Assembly (NCBI RefSeq): GCF_000632225.1
Contig: NZ_JFYV01000028.1
Location: 1 to 39,409 of the forward strand
Source of the DNA: Sphingomonas sp. RIT328
GTDB lineage: Bacteria > Pseudomonadota > Alphaproteobacteria > Sphingomonadales > Sphingomonadaceae
Direction: 5' to 3'
DNA length: 39,409 nt
Below, in pieces: positions 16,950 to 25,450 of this stretch; the stretch's first letter is position 1, and each line of letters opens with the position of its first letter. The translations under genes and the position numbers were made by a program. The notes beneath the pieces were generated by a model, which was not told where the DNA came from, searched no databases, and saw nothing but the letters and a program-made list of their open reading frames with translations.

Positions 16950-18512
16950 TTAGCGGGTTACGCGCAGGATGATAGCGTCGTCGCCGCGCAGCGTCGCCGG
17001 ATCGGCGGTGCCGCCCAACGTCGACAGCAGCAGCGTACCGGCGGGCAGCTCGACCGGCTGCGGCGTCGCGCCGAGATTGAGCGCGACGACGATTCGCTCG
17101 TCACCGTGGCTGCGCTCATAGGCGAGCACGTCGCCCTCCGCGGCGATCAGGCGGAAGTCGCCGACCGCCAGCGCCGCGTGCTTGCGCCGCAGCCGCAGCA
17201 GGTCGCGGTGCAGCGCGAGCATCGATGCCGGATCGGCCGCCTGCGCGGCGACGTTGCGCGTCGGCCAGTCGGGGTTGAGCGGCAGCCACGGCTCGGCGGT
17301 GGAGAAGCCGGCGTGGGCGCTCGCATTCCACGGCATCGGCGTGCGCACCGGATCGCGGCCGAGGCCGAGCCCGGGCTCGCGCAGCTCGCGCGGGTCCTGC
17401 ACGCGCTCCGCCGGAATCGCGACATCGGTCAGGCCCAGTTCGTCGCCATAATAGAGCGTCGGCGTGCCGCGCAGCGTCAGCAGCAGGACCGCGGCGTTGC
17501 GCGCCTGCGCGGCGCCGACGCGGCTGGCGATCCGCGGCCGGTCATGATTACCGAGCACCCAATTGGGCCAGCCGTCGGCGGGCAGTGCCGCCTCATAGTC
17601 GGCGATCAGCCCGGCGAGGTGGCGCGCGTCCCACGCCGCATCGATCAGCTGGAAGTTGAAGGGCAGATGCACCTCGGGCACGTCGAGGCCGTAATAGTGC
17701 ATCAGCCGCTCGACCGGCAGGTAGATCTCGCCGATCAGCACGCGGTCGCCGGGGTAGGAATCGGCGACCGCGCGCATCTCGGCGGCGATGCCGTGCACCT
17801 CGGGCTGGTCGGTCGAATGCTGCTGGAGCACGGCATGCATCCCGCCCATTGCCGGGTGATAGTCGGGGTTGGCGGGATTGTCGGGGAAGTCGGCGTGCTT
17901 GACCATGTGCCACAGCACGTCGATGCGGAACCCGTCGACGCCGCGATCGAACCAGAAGCGCAGCGCCTCCATCATCGCGCGGCGCAGATCGGGGTTGCGC
18001 CAGTTGAGGTCGGCCTGTTCCTTGAGGAAGGCGTGATAGTAATATTGTCCGGTCGCGGCGTCATATTCCCACGCCGATCCGCCGAAGTCGCTGATCCAGT
18101 TGTTGGGCGGTCCGCCATCGGGGGCGGGATCGCGCCAGATATACCAGTCGCGCCTGGGATTGTCGCGCGACGCGCGGCTCTCCTGGAACCAGGGATGATC
18201 GGTCGAGCTGTGGTTGGGGACGAAGTCGAGCAGCAGCTTGAGCCCGCGATCATGCGCCGCGGCGAGCAGGCTGTCGAAATCGGCGAGCGTGCCGAAGCGC
18301 GGATCGATCCCGCAATAATCGGCGACGTCATAGCCGAAATCGCGCATCGGCGACGGGAAGATCGGCGAGATCCAGATCGCCTCGACGCCGAGCATGACGA
18401 GATGGTCGAGCCGCGCTTCGATCCCCTGGAGGTCGCCGACGCCGTCCCCGTCGCTGTCCTGGAACGAGCGCGGATAGATCTGGTAGATCGTCCCCGACCG
18501 CCACCACGTCAT
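16950..18512 (-). CDS. GH13 alpha-glucosidase (oligo-1,6-glucosidase-like)
   Basis: The protein has 520 residues and no signal peptide, so is probably cytoplasmic. All GH13 regions are visible: DFVPNHSS at 96-103, GFRIDV with nucleophile D198, GEIYL with acid/base E262, and GNHDRPR with D324. The N-terminus, WWRSGTIYQIYPRSFQDSDG, and the following GDLQGI are typical of the oligo-1,6-glucosidase, alpha-glucosidase and sucrose-isomerase branch. It hydrolyses alpha-glucosidic bonds in short sugars; the linkage is uncertain. The start ATG overlaps the stop of the GH130 gene as ATGA, and the GT4 gene follows after 9 bases. All three are likely translated from one message. Confidence 0.93.
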   Translation of the reverse strand: MTWWRSGTIYQIYPRSFQDSDGDGVGDLQGIEARLDHLVMLGVEAIWISPIFPSPMRDFGYDVADYCGIDPRFGTLADFDSLLAAAHDRGLKLLLDFVPNHSSTDHPWFQESRASRDNPRRDWYIWRDPAPDGGPPNNWISDFGGSAWEYDAATGQYYYHAFLKEQADLNWRNPDLRRAMMEALRFWFDRGVDGFRIDVLWHMVKHADFPDNPANPDYHPAMGGMHAVLQQHSTDQPEVHGIAAEMRAVADSYPGDRVLIGEIYLPVERLMHYYGLDVPEVHLPFNFQLIDAAWDARHLAGLIADYEAALPADGWPNWVLGNHDRPRIASRVGAAQARNAAVLLLTLRGTPTLYYGDELGLTDVAIPAERVQDPRELREPGLGLGRDPVRTPMPWNASAHAGFSTAEPWLPLNPDWPTRNVAAQAADPASMLALHRDLLRLRRKHAALAVGDFRLIAAEGDVLAYERSHGDERIVVALNLGATPQPVELPAGTLLLSTLGGTADPATLRGDDAIILRVTR

Positions 18513-19657
18513 GCGAACCGCTCCTTGGCCAGCCGGGTCATCCGGCAGGCGAGGTCCGCCTCGCCGCTCGCGACCAGATAGTCGTCGCCCATGTCGACCA
18601 GCCCGGTCGAGAAGACCACGGGGGTGGGCAGGTACATCTGATGCGCGATCCGCGCGGTGAGCGCGGGGTTGGCTTCCAGCAACGGCACCTCATCCTCGAC
18701 ACGCAGGATGCGGGCGGGATCGTCGCGGTCGAGCAAGGCCCAGAAGCTGCGATAGATGCCGACGCTCTCGCGTGCCTCGACGCCGTGATAGATCATCATC
18801 CAGCCGTCGCGGGTCAGCACCGGCTGGGTGCCGCCGCCGATCTTCATCGCCGCCTGCGATCCCTTGCGCGCGCGCAGGCCGGGCGCGTCGAGCGGCTTCC
18901 AGTGCAGCGCGTCGGGGCTCTGCGCGAAGTTGATCGACGGGCCGCCGACATAGGGGCTGTCGGGCGGATAGGCGAAATAGACCTCGCCGAGCGGCCGGGT
19001 CAGCGCCATGAAGCGGCCGCCGACCAGACCTTCGAACAGGATCATGTCCTTGTTCTGGTGATCGAGGACGATGCCGTCGAGCCGGTAGTGGAGGCCGTCG
19101 CGCGCGCTGTGCAGCGTCGTGCTGTGCCGCTCGGCGCCGACCGAACAGGTCGTCATGTACCAGGTGTCGCCGATCCGGGTGATGCGCGCATCCTCGACGC
19201 CATAGCATTGGTAGCCGGCGGCGGGCTCGATCGCCGCGTCGTAATGGATCGCGACGATCCGCTCGCCGGCGGGATCGAGCTCGACCGGCAGCAGCCACGA
19301 CAGCGACGTAAGGGCGAGGATGCGGTGACGGTTGCCCTTGACCTCGAACTGGCGCGGATCGGTCATGTCGACCGCGTCGAGCGGCCAGGCGTCGGTGACA
19401 TAGCCTTCGGGCGTCCAGCGGATCGCATGGACGTGGCCGTCGCGCACCGGCTCGCGCAGCGCCTCGGCGACGCGGACCATCAGCAGCAGATTGCCGTTCG
19501 GCAGGCGGGTGAAGCCGGGGTTGAACGCGCCGAGCACATAGGTCGGTTCGGCGATGCCGCGGCGTAGCGGCGACCGGGTCAGATCGACATCGTCGGGGGT
19601 GAAGATCAGGGCGTCATGCATGACGGCGACAGCGCGGCGGCGAGGGAGTGGTTCCAT
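18509..19657 (-). CDS. GH130-family glycoside phosphorylase/hydrolase
   Basis: The protein has 382 residues forming a five-bladed propeller typical of GH130. Recognisable segments are PTYVLGAFNPGFTRLPNGN, DPRQFE, the GVEDARIT motif around E155-D156, FEGLVGGRFMALTRP, and the C-terminal MYLPTPVVFSTG. Family members mostly phosphorolyse beta-mannosides in the cytoplasm. No signal peptide is present. ATG 19657 is chosen over ATG 19621 because GGAGGATTTTGGCG places a ribosome binding site 8 bases before it; that GGAGG is the outer edge of the inverted repeat at 19666-19821. It leads the GH130-GH13-GT4 operon. Confidence 0.85.
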   Translation of the reverse strand: MEPLPRRRAVAVMHDALIFTPDDVDLTRSPLRRGIAEPTYVLGAFNPGFTRLPNGNLLLMVRVAEALREPVRDGHVHAIRWTPEGYVTDAWPLDAVDMTDPRQFEVKGNRHRILALTSLSWLLPVELDPAGERIVAIHYDAAIEPAAGYQCYGVEDARITRIGDTWYMTTCSVGAERHSTTLHSARDGLHYRLDGIVLDHQNKDMILFEGLVGGRFMALTRPLGEVYFAYPPDSPYVGGPSINFAQSPDALHWKPLDAPGLRARKGSQAAMKIGGGTQPVLTRDGWMMIYHGVEARESVGIYRSFWALLDRDDPARILRVEDEVPLLEANPALTARIAHQMYLPTPVVFSTGLVDMGDDYLVASGEADLACRMTRLAKERFA

Positions 19658-19665
19658 CGCCAAAA

Positions 19666-19821
19666 TCCTCCCCGGCACGGGGAGGTGGCACCGCGAAGCG
19701 GTGACGGAGGGGGGCTTCCTCAAGCGGTCCGCTGGGCGAGAGCTCGCCAACCGCCGTATCGCCTGCGGAAGCCCCCCTCCGTCACGTCTTCGGCGTGCCA
19801 CCTCCCCGCGAGCGGGGAGGA
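19666..19821. repeat. 156-bp inverted repeat with nested hairpins
   Basis: The 52-base left arm (19666-19717) and 53-base right arm (19769-19821) are imperfect reverse complements around a 51-base loop. Each arm folds on its own into two hairpins. Left: CCTCCCCG/CGGGGAGG (19667-19685) and CACCGC/GCGGTG (19689-19703). Right: CCTCCCCG/CGGGGAGG (19801-19820) and CACGTC/GGCGTG (19783-19797). Where arms differ, the stems stay paired. It fills the gap between the porin stop and the GH130 start and could act as a terminator for the porin transcript. Confidence 0.85.
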
Positions 19822-19834
19822 ATGACGGGAGACG

Positions 19835-20680
19835 TCAGAACGCCGCGGTCAGCGCGAACACGACCTGGCTGGCGGCGATGCTGCTGCCGTTCTTGGTCGA
19901 GGAGAAGTTCGGCTGGAGGTAGGCCGCCTGGCGCTTGGTGATGTCGGTATCGACATAGGCGACGCCGAGCGTCAGCGGCGTGCCCTTGATCGCGTAATCG
20001 GCGCCGAGCAGCCAGTCCCAATATTCGCCGGTCGGCGCCACCGAGGTGCCGTTGGGGCCGAGGCCCGAATTACCCTTCGAATAGCCGATATGCGCCTTGG
20101 CGGTGAACGGCGTCGTCGGGATCGCGCTGGCGAAATCCCCCCACAGGTAGAGATTGTCGTTCTTCTTGCCCGGACGGTTGGGCACGCCGGTCGCATAGTC
20201 CGCGCCGCTGTTATACCATTTGCCGAGCGCCTCCTGCTTGGGCGCGTAAGCGACGCCGGCGAGCAGATTGACCGGGCCGATCGTGCCCGACAGCTTGGCA
20301 TAGGGTTCGGCGAAGTCGGTCTTCGACGCGCCGCCCGGATACATATACCAGGTCAGGCCGACATCGATCGCGCCGCCGCTGATCGCATGTTTGTAGCCGC
20401 CGATCAGGTCGAGCTCCATGTTGGAGCCGCCGAACGTGCCCCAGCCGGCGAGGTTGGACGCCCAGGTGCCGACGTAGACGCCGCTTTCGTGCGCGATGGT
20501 GATGCCGCCCTGGACCGCGCCTTCCTTGTCGGTCTGCGACACGCCGCGCAGCCGATAGTCGGAGACGAGCGCGACGCTGCCGGAGACGGTGACCGCCTTG
20601 GGCGGCGCGGTGTCCTGCGCCGCGGCGGGCATCGAAGTCACGGCAGCGAGCGTGGTAGCCGCGAGGAGAAGATACTTCAT
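19835..20680 (-). CDS. TorF-family putative porin
   Basis: The protein has 281 residues with a signal peptide (MKYLLLAATTLAAVTSMPAAAQ). The mature protein opens with VSGSVALVSDYRLRGVSQTD, the signature of the TorF/Gcw_chp family, and ends in Phe (VVFALTAAF), the usual outer-membrane beta-barrel assembly signal. The rest is alternating amphipathic strands such as GVYVGTWASNLAGW and LTLGVAYVDTD. Members are thought to be outer-membrane channels of unknown specificity. The gene is alone between the SulP gene and the inverted repeat. AGGGG, 6 bases upstream of the ATG, is the likely ribosome binding site and lies in a possible hairpin (see the leader entry). Confidence 0.9.
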   Translation of the reverse strand: MKYLLLAATTLAAVTSMPAAAQDTAPPKAVTVSGSVALVSDYRLRGVSQTDKEGAVQGGITIAHESGVYVGTWASNLAGWGTFGGSNMELDLIGGYKHAISGGAIDVGLTWYMYPGGASKTDFAEPYAKLSGTIGPVNLLAGVAYAPKQEALGKWYNSGADYATGVPNRPGKKNDNLYLWGDFASAIPTTPFTAKAHIGYSKGNSGLGPNGTSVAPTGEYWDWLLGADYAIKGTPLTLGVAYVDTDITKRQAAYLQPNFSSTKNGSSIAASQVVFALTAAF

Positions 20681-20777
20681 GGGACCCCTTTCGAGTGGAT
20701 GGAGGTCCCTCCTGCGTCCGCGCCGCCGGCGCGCTCGCCTCGCGGGATGCGAAGGGGCACCGGTCTTGCTCGGACGC
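20681..20777 (-). promoter_or_regulatory. Structured 5' leader of the porin gene, RBS can be sequestered
   Basis: In the porin's untranslated leader, GGTCCC immediately before the ATG (20681-20686 as GGGACC on the + strand) can pair with GGGACC at 20704-20709, closing a 17-base loop that contains the AGGGG ribosome binding site. A competing stem, GGAGG/CCTCC (20701-20705 with 20708-20712), uses the same bases. Further upstream CGGACGC (20771-20777) pairs with GCGTCCG (20714-20720), framing a G+C-rich element. I do not recognise a known riboswitch class. Confidence 0.45.
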
Positions 20778-20844
20778 CCTTTCGCTACCGCGGCATTATG
20801 GCCAAAAAGCTGCTTTCCTGTAACGAAACATTGCTGGGCGGGGA

Positions 20845-22362
20845 TCAGTGGGCGAGTGCGGCAGTCTTGCCACGCGCGCCGAACACCTCGATCGTGTCGC
20901 CTGCGGCGCGCCGGCGCTGGAACCAGTCCTTGATTAGCTCGGCGCAGGTATGGTCGACCGTCGACAGGCCGGTGACATCGAGGCGGACCGGCGTGCCCGC
21001 CGGCGCGCGCTCCAGCGTGTCGGAGAGCTTGGGCAGCGAGACGAAGGTCGCCGACCCCGACAGGTTGATCGCATGCGCGCCGCCCTGTGCGCCTTCCGAC
21101 ACCTTGAGGCCAAGGCGACGCAGGTGCGGCACCAGCTCGAGCATCGACAGGCCGATGCCGACCAGCACGCCGGTGAGCAGGTCCGCGACGACGACGGTGA
21201 CCAGCGTCGCCAGCCAGATCAGCGCCGGCAGCGGCCCGTAATGCGAGAAGAGGTGGCGGGCATGGGCGAGGCTGACCAGCCGCCAGCCGGTGATGACGAG
21301 GATCGCGCCCAGCGCGGCCATCGGGATCTCACGCAGCACCCAGGGCAGCAGTGCGACGAAGCCGAGGATCCAGAAGCCGTGGAACATCGTCGACAGGCGG
21401 GTGGTCGCGCCGGCCTGGACGTTCGCCGAGGAGCGGACAATGACCCCGGTCATCGGCAGTGCGCCGGCAAGGCCGCAGAGCAGATTGCCGATGCCCTGCG
21501 CGCGCAGCTCCTTGTTGTAATTGGTGCGGACGCCGTCGTGCATGCGATCGACGGCGGCGGCGGAGAGCAACGTCTCGGCGCTGGCGATGAAGGCGATGGC
21601 GAGCGCCGCGGTGATGATCGACGGATCGGCCCATTTGGCGAACAGGCCGACGCCGGGGAAGGCGACCGCGCCGGCGATCGATTCGGGCACGTTGACGCGG
21701 GCGACGTCGAGCCCGAAGGCAAGCGCAACGAAGGTGCCGGTGAGCACGCCGACCAGCGCGCCGGGAACGAGGCGCAGCGACGCGGGGCGGAACTTCTCCC
21801 AGCCGAGCATCGCGGCGATGGTCAGCATGCCGACCCCGAAGGCGATCTCGGTCGCGGCGATGTTGCTCGGCGACAGGCCGAACAGCCGGCCGGGCGCGGC
21901 GGCGAGGTTCTGGAGGCCGCTCGGCAGCGGCTTGGCGTCGAACAGGACGTGGAACTGTCCGACGACGATCAGCACGCCGATGCCGGCGAGCATGCCGTGC
22001 ACCACCGCGGGCGAGATGGCGCGGAACCAGCCGCCGAGCCGGGCGATGCCGGCGACGACCTGGATCAGCCCGGCAAGGACGAGGATCGGCCCCAAGGCCG
22101 ACAGGCCCTGATCGCGGACCAGCTCGAAGACGACGACGGCGAGGCCGGCGGCGGGGCCGCTGACCTGCAACGGCGATCCGGCGAGCGCGCCGACGACGAT
22201 GCCGCCGATGATGCCGGTGATCAGGCCCTTTTCGGCGGGAACGCCCGAGGCGACAGCGATGCCCATGCACAGGGGCATGGCGACGAGGAAGACGACGATC
22301 GAGGCGGTGAGGTCACGTGTGACCGTCGGCCCGCTCGGCAGCAGCGCGCGCAGCCGGTTCAT
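20845..22362 (-). CDS. SulP-family anion permease, probably bicarbonate
   Basis: The protein has 505 residues. About 10-12 membrane segments start at DLTASIVVFLVAMPLCMGIA, followed by the SulP-typical GLITGIIGGIVVGALAGSPL and VSGPAAG. A short cytoplasmic STAS-like domain follows from about residue 425 (NLSGSATFVSLPKL, VRLDVTGLSTVDHTC). Its start codon overlaps the carbonic anhydrase stop as ATGA. SulP proteins next to carbonic anhydrase genes are widely held to carry bicarbonate, which fits better here than sulfate, as no sulfur genes are near. The STAS aspartate/serine region reads DHTC, so a phosphorylatable Ser seems to be absent at that place. Confidence 0.9.
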   Translation of the reverse strand: MNRLRALLPSGPTVTRDLTASIVVFLVAMPLCMGIAVASGVPAEKGLITGIIGGIVVGALAGSPLQVSGPAAGLAVVVFELVRDQGLSALGPILVLAGLIQVVAGIARLGGWFRAISPAVVHGMLAGIGVLIVVGQFHVLFDAKPLPSGLQNLAAAPGRLFGLSPSNIAATEIAFGVGMLTIAAMLGWEKFRPASLRLVPGALVGVLTGTFVALAFGLDVARVNVPESIAGAVAFPGVGLFAKWADPSIITAALAIAFIASAETLLSAAAVDRMHDGVRTNYNKELRAQGIGNLLCGLAGALPMTGVIVRSSANVQAGATTRLSTMFHGFWILGFVALLPWVLREIPMAALGAILVITGWRLVSLAHARHLFSHYGPLPALIWLATLVTVVVADLLTGVLVGIGLSMLELVPHLRRLGLKVSEGAQGGAHAINLSGSATFVSLPKLSDTLERAPAGTPVRLDVTGLSTVDHTCAELIKDWFQRRRAAGDTIEVFGARGKTAALAH

Positions 22363-23057
22363 TCCGCCGCATCCGCGAAGGCGACGTCGGAGGCGCGGCG
22401 CGGCGCGGCGTGGAGCGCGACCGGGAAGGCATCGCCCTCGCGGATCGGCACGAACCGGCCGCTGATGCCGTCGAGGCCGAGCACGACGCCTTCATGGATG
22501 TCGACGAACCAGCCGTGCAGCGTGATATGCCCCTGTGCGATCCCCGCCGCGACGGAGGGATGGGTGCGCAGATGGGCGAGCTGCGACACGACGTTCTCGA
22601 GGCTGAGCGCGCGGATGCGCTCGCCGTCGGTGAGGTCGGGATAGCTCTGGTCGACGACCTGCCGCGCGGCGGCGCCATGCTTGAGCCAGTGGGCGACGGT
22701 CGGCACCGCGGCGAGCGCGGCGGGATCGCCCGACAGGCCCTTCATCGCGCCGCAGTCCGAATGGCCGCAGACGATGACGTCGCGCACGCCGAGCACCGAA
22801 ATGGCATATTCGACCGTCGCCGACACGCCGCCGGTATGCGCCGAGAAGGGCGGGACGATATTGCCGGCGTTGCGGCAGACGAACAGATCGCCGGGCTGCG
22901 CCTGCATGATATGTTCGGGGACGATGCGCGAATCGGCGCAGGAGATCATCAGCGCCTTCGGAAACTGGCCGTCGTGCGCCAGCGTCGAATAGAGCGCCTG
23001 CTGGTCCTGGAAGACCTTCTTTTCGAAACTGAGGACGCGGCCGATGACTTCGTTCAC
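22359..23057 (-). CDS. Beta-class carbonic anhydrase
   Basis: The protein has 232 residues. The zinc ligands are C40 in SCADSR, with the D42-R44 dyad, and H99 and C102 in CGHSDCGA. RNAGNIVPP and EYAISVLG complete the beta-class signature. It interconverts CO2 and bicarbonate in the cytoplasm, supplying bicarbonate for carboxylases and pH balance. It lies first in a two-gene operon with the SulP permease, coupled by an ATGA overlap, which suggests that hydration and transport of inorganic carbon work together. The upstream 136 bases hold no gene; a short A/T-rich stretch at about 23137-23150 may be part of the promoter. Confidence 0.95.
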   Translation of the reverse strand: MNEVIGRVLSFEKKVFQDQQALYSTLAHDGQFPKALMISCADSRIVPEHIMQAQPGDLFVCRNAGNIVPPFSAHTGGVSATVEYAISVLGVRDVIVCGHSDCGAMKGLSGDPAALAAVPTVAHWLKHGAAARQVVDQSYPDLTDGERIRALSLENVVSQLAHLRTHPSVAAGIAQGHITLHGWFVDIHEGVVLGLDGISGRFVPIREGDAFPVALHAAPRRASDVAFADAAE

Positions 23058-23193
23058 GCTGGTTGCTCCCGAACCTGCGGCGGGCGCCGCAGTTGATCGA
23101 CGAGCGATAGCGCGCGCGGCTTGCCGCTCCGCAGCGGGGATGTTTTATTATGTTGCCGGGGGATCGTTTGGCCGGCTTTCGCGCCAACCTGGA

Positions 23194-24504
23194 TCAGCGC
23201 GGCAGCATGATCGCCGCGCGCAGGCCCCCTTCGCGCCGGTTGGACAACGTCAGCGTACCGCCTTCCGCCTCGACGATCCGGCCGACGATCGGCAGGCCGA
23301 GGCCGAAGCCGACGGTGTCGCGCGGCCGCGCCGTATCGAGCCGGACAAAGGGCTCGAGCACGCTGCGCAACTGATCCTCCGGGATGCCGGCGCCGTCATC
23401 CTCGACGATCATCGTCACGCCGGCGGGCTCGCTGTCCAGCCGCAGCGTCACGTTGCCCGCATAATGGAGCGCATTGTCGATCAGATTGCCGAGCGCGCGC
23501 TTGAGCGCGAGCGGGCGGACTACCACCTCGCAATGCGCCGGACCTTCGTAGCGACCGGGCAGGCCGCGGTCCTCGACCTCGTCGATCAGCGTCGCGCAGA
23601 GCACGGCAAGATCGATCAGCACCGGCGTCTCGGGATCGCTGCCGCCGCCGAGGAAGGCGAGCAGCGAATTGACCATCGCCTCCATCTCGCCGATGTCGCG
23701 CTGGATCGCGGCGCGCGTCGCCTCGTCGCCCACCGCATCGGCGCGCAGCCGCAGCCGGTGGAGCGGCGTGCGCAGATCATGGCCGACCGCGGCGAGCGCC
23801 TGGGTGCGGTCGACGATCAGCCGCTGGATGCGCGCCGCCATCCGGTTGAACGCGGCGACGACGCGGCGTACCTCGCCGGGGCCGGCCTCCGGGATCGGGT
23901 CATGCTCGGCATCGCCCAGCGTATCGGCGGCGATCGCGAGCTGGCGCATCGGCCGCAGCGCGCGGCGGATCAGCAGCCCGCCCATCAGCATCAGGCCGAG
24001 CGCCGGGATCAGCGCGAGCAGGATGCGCTCGGTCGCCAGCTCCATATTGTGCAGCCGTTCGAGCGTGCGGAAATACAGCCAGCTGCCGTCGGGCAGCCGT
24101 AACCCGCCGGTGACGACCGAGCTGCGCCCCGGCGAGGTCAGCTTGAGCCGCAGGTCGGTGGCGGCGAGCGTCGGCTCCCATTCGATCACCTGATGCCGCA
24201 TGCTGTCGAGCGCGGGGGCGATCGGCGGCGGCGGCGGCAGGTCGCGCCGCCAGTGCAGCGCATAGCGTTCGGTGGTGAGATCCTCCGCCATCGCATCGCG
24301 CCGCGCCGGCGGCTGTTCGGCGACGAGCCGACGTGCGATGACGAGATGCTCGGCGAGCCGCCGCGCCTCGTCGTCGCGCACCGCGAACTGGCTGGCGCGC
24401 TCGTAGAGGATCGTGCTGACGCCGAATTCGATCACCATCGTCAGCAGCAGGATCGCGACGATCTGCCCGATCAGGCCGATCGAGGGGCGGACGAAGCGGG
24501 TCAT
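23194..24504 (-). CDS. EnvZ-type membrane sensor histidine kinase
   Basis: The protein has 436 residues. Membrane helices lie at about 10-30 and 160-180, with a periplasmic sensor loop of about 130 residues rich in Arg and Pro between them (DLPPPPPIAPALD). A HAMP linker follows at about 181-235, then HisKA with GHDLRTPLHRLRL (H242). The ATPase domain has NLIDNALHYAG, DDGAGIP and GFGLGLPIV. It autophosphorylates and passes phosphate to the OmpR-type regulator encoded 166 bases upstream. ATG 24504 is preferred; an in-frame ATG 26 codons earlier starts inside an intergenic repeat. The signal is unknown. Confidence 0.93.
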   Translation of the reverse strand: MTRFVRPSIGLIGQIVAILLLTMVIEFGVSTILYERASQFAVRDDEARRLAEHLVIARRLVAEQPPARRDAMAEDLTTERYALHWRRDLPPPPPIAPALDSMRHQVIEWEPTLAATDLRLKLTSPGRSSVVTGGLRLPDGSWLYFRTLERLHNMELATERILLALIPALGLMLMGGLLIRRALRPMRQLAIAADTLGDAEHDPIPEAGPGEVRRVVAAFNRMAARIQRLIVDRTQALAAVGHDLRTPLHRLRLRADAVGDEATRAAIQRDIGEMEAMVNSLLAFLGGGSDPETPVLIDLAVLCATLIDEVEDRGLPGRYEGPAHCEVVVRPLALKRALGNLIDNALHYAGNVTLRLDSEPAGVTMIVEDDGAGIPEDQLRSVLEPFVRLDTARPRDTVGFGLGLPIVGRIVEAEGGTLTLSNRREGGLRAAIMLPR

Positions 24505-24550
24505 CGGCCTGGGGCGGGGCAGGGGGCGGCGGGGCGAGGGCGCCGGGCCG

Positions 24551-24580
24551 CCACCGCTCGAGCTGAGCCTGTCGAAGCCC
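24551..24580. repeat. Intergenic repeat of the GCTTCGACAGGCTCAGC type
   Basis: On the minus strand this reads GGGCTTCGACAGGCTCAGC then TCGAGCGG, recognisable as an extragenic motif scattered in many proteobacterial genomes, including sphingomonads. It lies between the response regulator stop and the kinase start. Only one copy is seen in this window. Confidence 0.6.
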
Positions 24581-24670
24581 ATCGTGGCACAGGCGAGGCG
24601 GAGATGGGCGCCAACCCGCTCACAGACAGACGCAGAGCGAACGCAGGATGTCGGGCCGGCACCCCCGCCG

Positions 24671-25381
24671 TCACCGGCGCGTCACCTCGGTGTTGAGCAT
24701 ATAGCCGACGCCGCGGACGGTGATGATCGGCGCATCCTTGCCGGCGCTCGACAATTTGCGACGCAGGCGGCTGATCAGCACGTCGATGCTGCGATCCGAA
24801 CTGTCGCCCAACCGCGTGCGCGACAGCTCGATCAGCCGTTCGCGGGCGATCACCCGGCCGGCGTGATCGGCGAGGCTGACGAGCAGGTCGAACTCGGCGC
24901 CGGTCAGGTCGACCACCGCGCCGGTCGGCGAGGTAAGCTCGCGGCGCGGCAGCGTCACCTGCCAGCCGTCGAAGGTCAGCACGCCCTCCTCGCGCTCGCC
25001 GGGGCTGCGTTCCAGCGAGCCGCGGCGCAGCACCGCGCGGATTCGCGCGATCAGCTCGCGGCTGCCGAACGGCTTGGCGATATAATCGTCGGCGCCGAGT
25101 TCGAGGCCGACGACGCGGTCGGTCTCGCTGCCCTTGGCGCTGATGAAGATGATCGGCACCTCGCTCTTCTGGCGCAGCGCGCGGCAGAGATCGATGCCGC
25201 TCGTCCCCGGCAGCATGATGTCGAGCAGGATGAGATCGACCGGCCCCGCCTCCAGGGCCAGCCACATCTCGGGCGCGGCGGACGCGGGGCGGACGAGATA
25301 ACCGTTTTCCTGCAACGCTCTGGTGGTCAGCGTGCGGAGGGCGGGATCGTCCTCTACCAGGAGGATGGTGGGGGCGGTCAT
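24671..25381 (-). CDS. OmpR-family response regulator
   Basis: The protein has 236 residues. The receiver domain (about 5-118) has the acidic pair DD at 11-12, phosphoacceptor D54 in LILLDIMLPG and the conserved Lys in YIAKPF. The winged-helix DNA-binding domain (about 130-232) has LTGAEFDLLVSLADHAGRV, RSIDVLISRLRRKL and the C-terminal wing ITVRGVGYML. It pairs with the kinase encoded next. ATG 25381 is preferred over one 7 codons upstream, since TAPTILLVEDD starts the domain. It begins 69 bases after the emrB stop on the same strand, so it may share the pump operon's transcript. Confidence 0.94.
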   Translation of the reverse strand: MTAPTILLVEDDPALRTLTTRALQENGYLVRPASAAPEMWLALEAGPVDLILLDIMLPGTSGIDLCRALRQKSEVPIIFISAKGSETDRVVGLELGADDYIAKPFGSRELIARIRAVLRRGSLERSPGEREEGVLTFDGWQVTLPRRELTSPTGAVVDLTGAEFDLLVSLADHAGRVIARERLIELSRTRLGDSSDRSIDVLISRLRRKLSSAGKDAPIITVRGVGYMLNTEVTRR

Positions 25382-25450
25382 GACCGCGAGAGGTAGGCAC
25401 ACCGGCCGGGGCGGTCAACCGCGGCCGGGCCTTCCGTTCCTCGCGCTGGC

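Noticed and set aside
16209..18581. 790-codon plus-strand open frame
   Set aside because: It is antisense to the GT4 and GH13 genes, which have intact catalytic motifs. Long antisense frames are expected at 70% G+C.
20681..20777. Known riboswitch upstream of the porin gene
   Set aside because: I could not match the conserved core of any class I know; only the pairing potential is reported.
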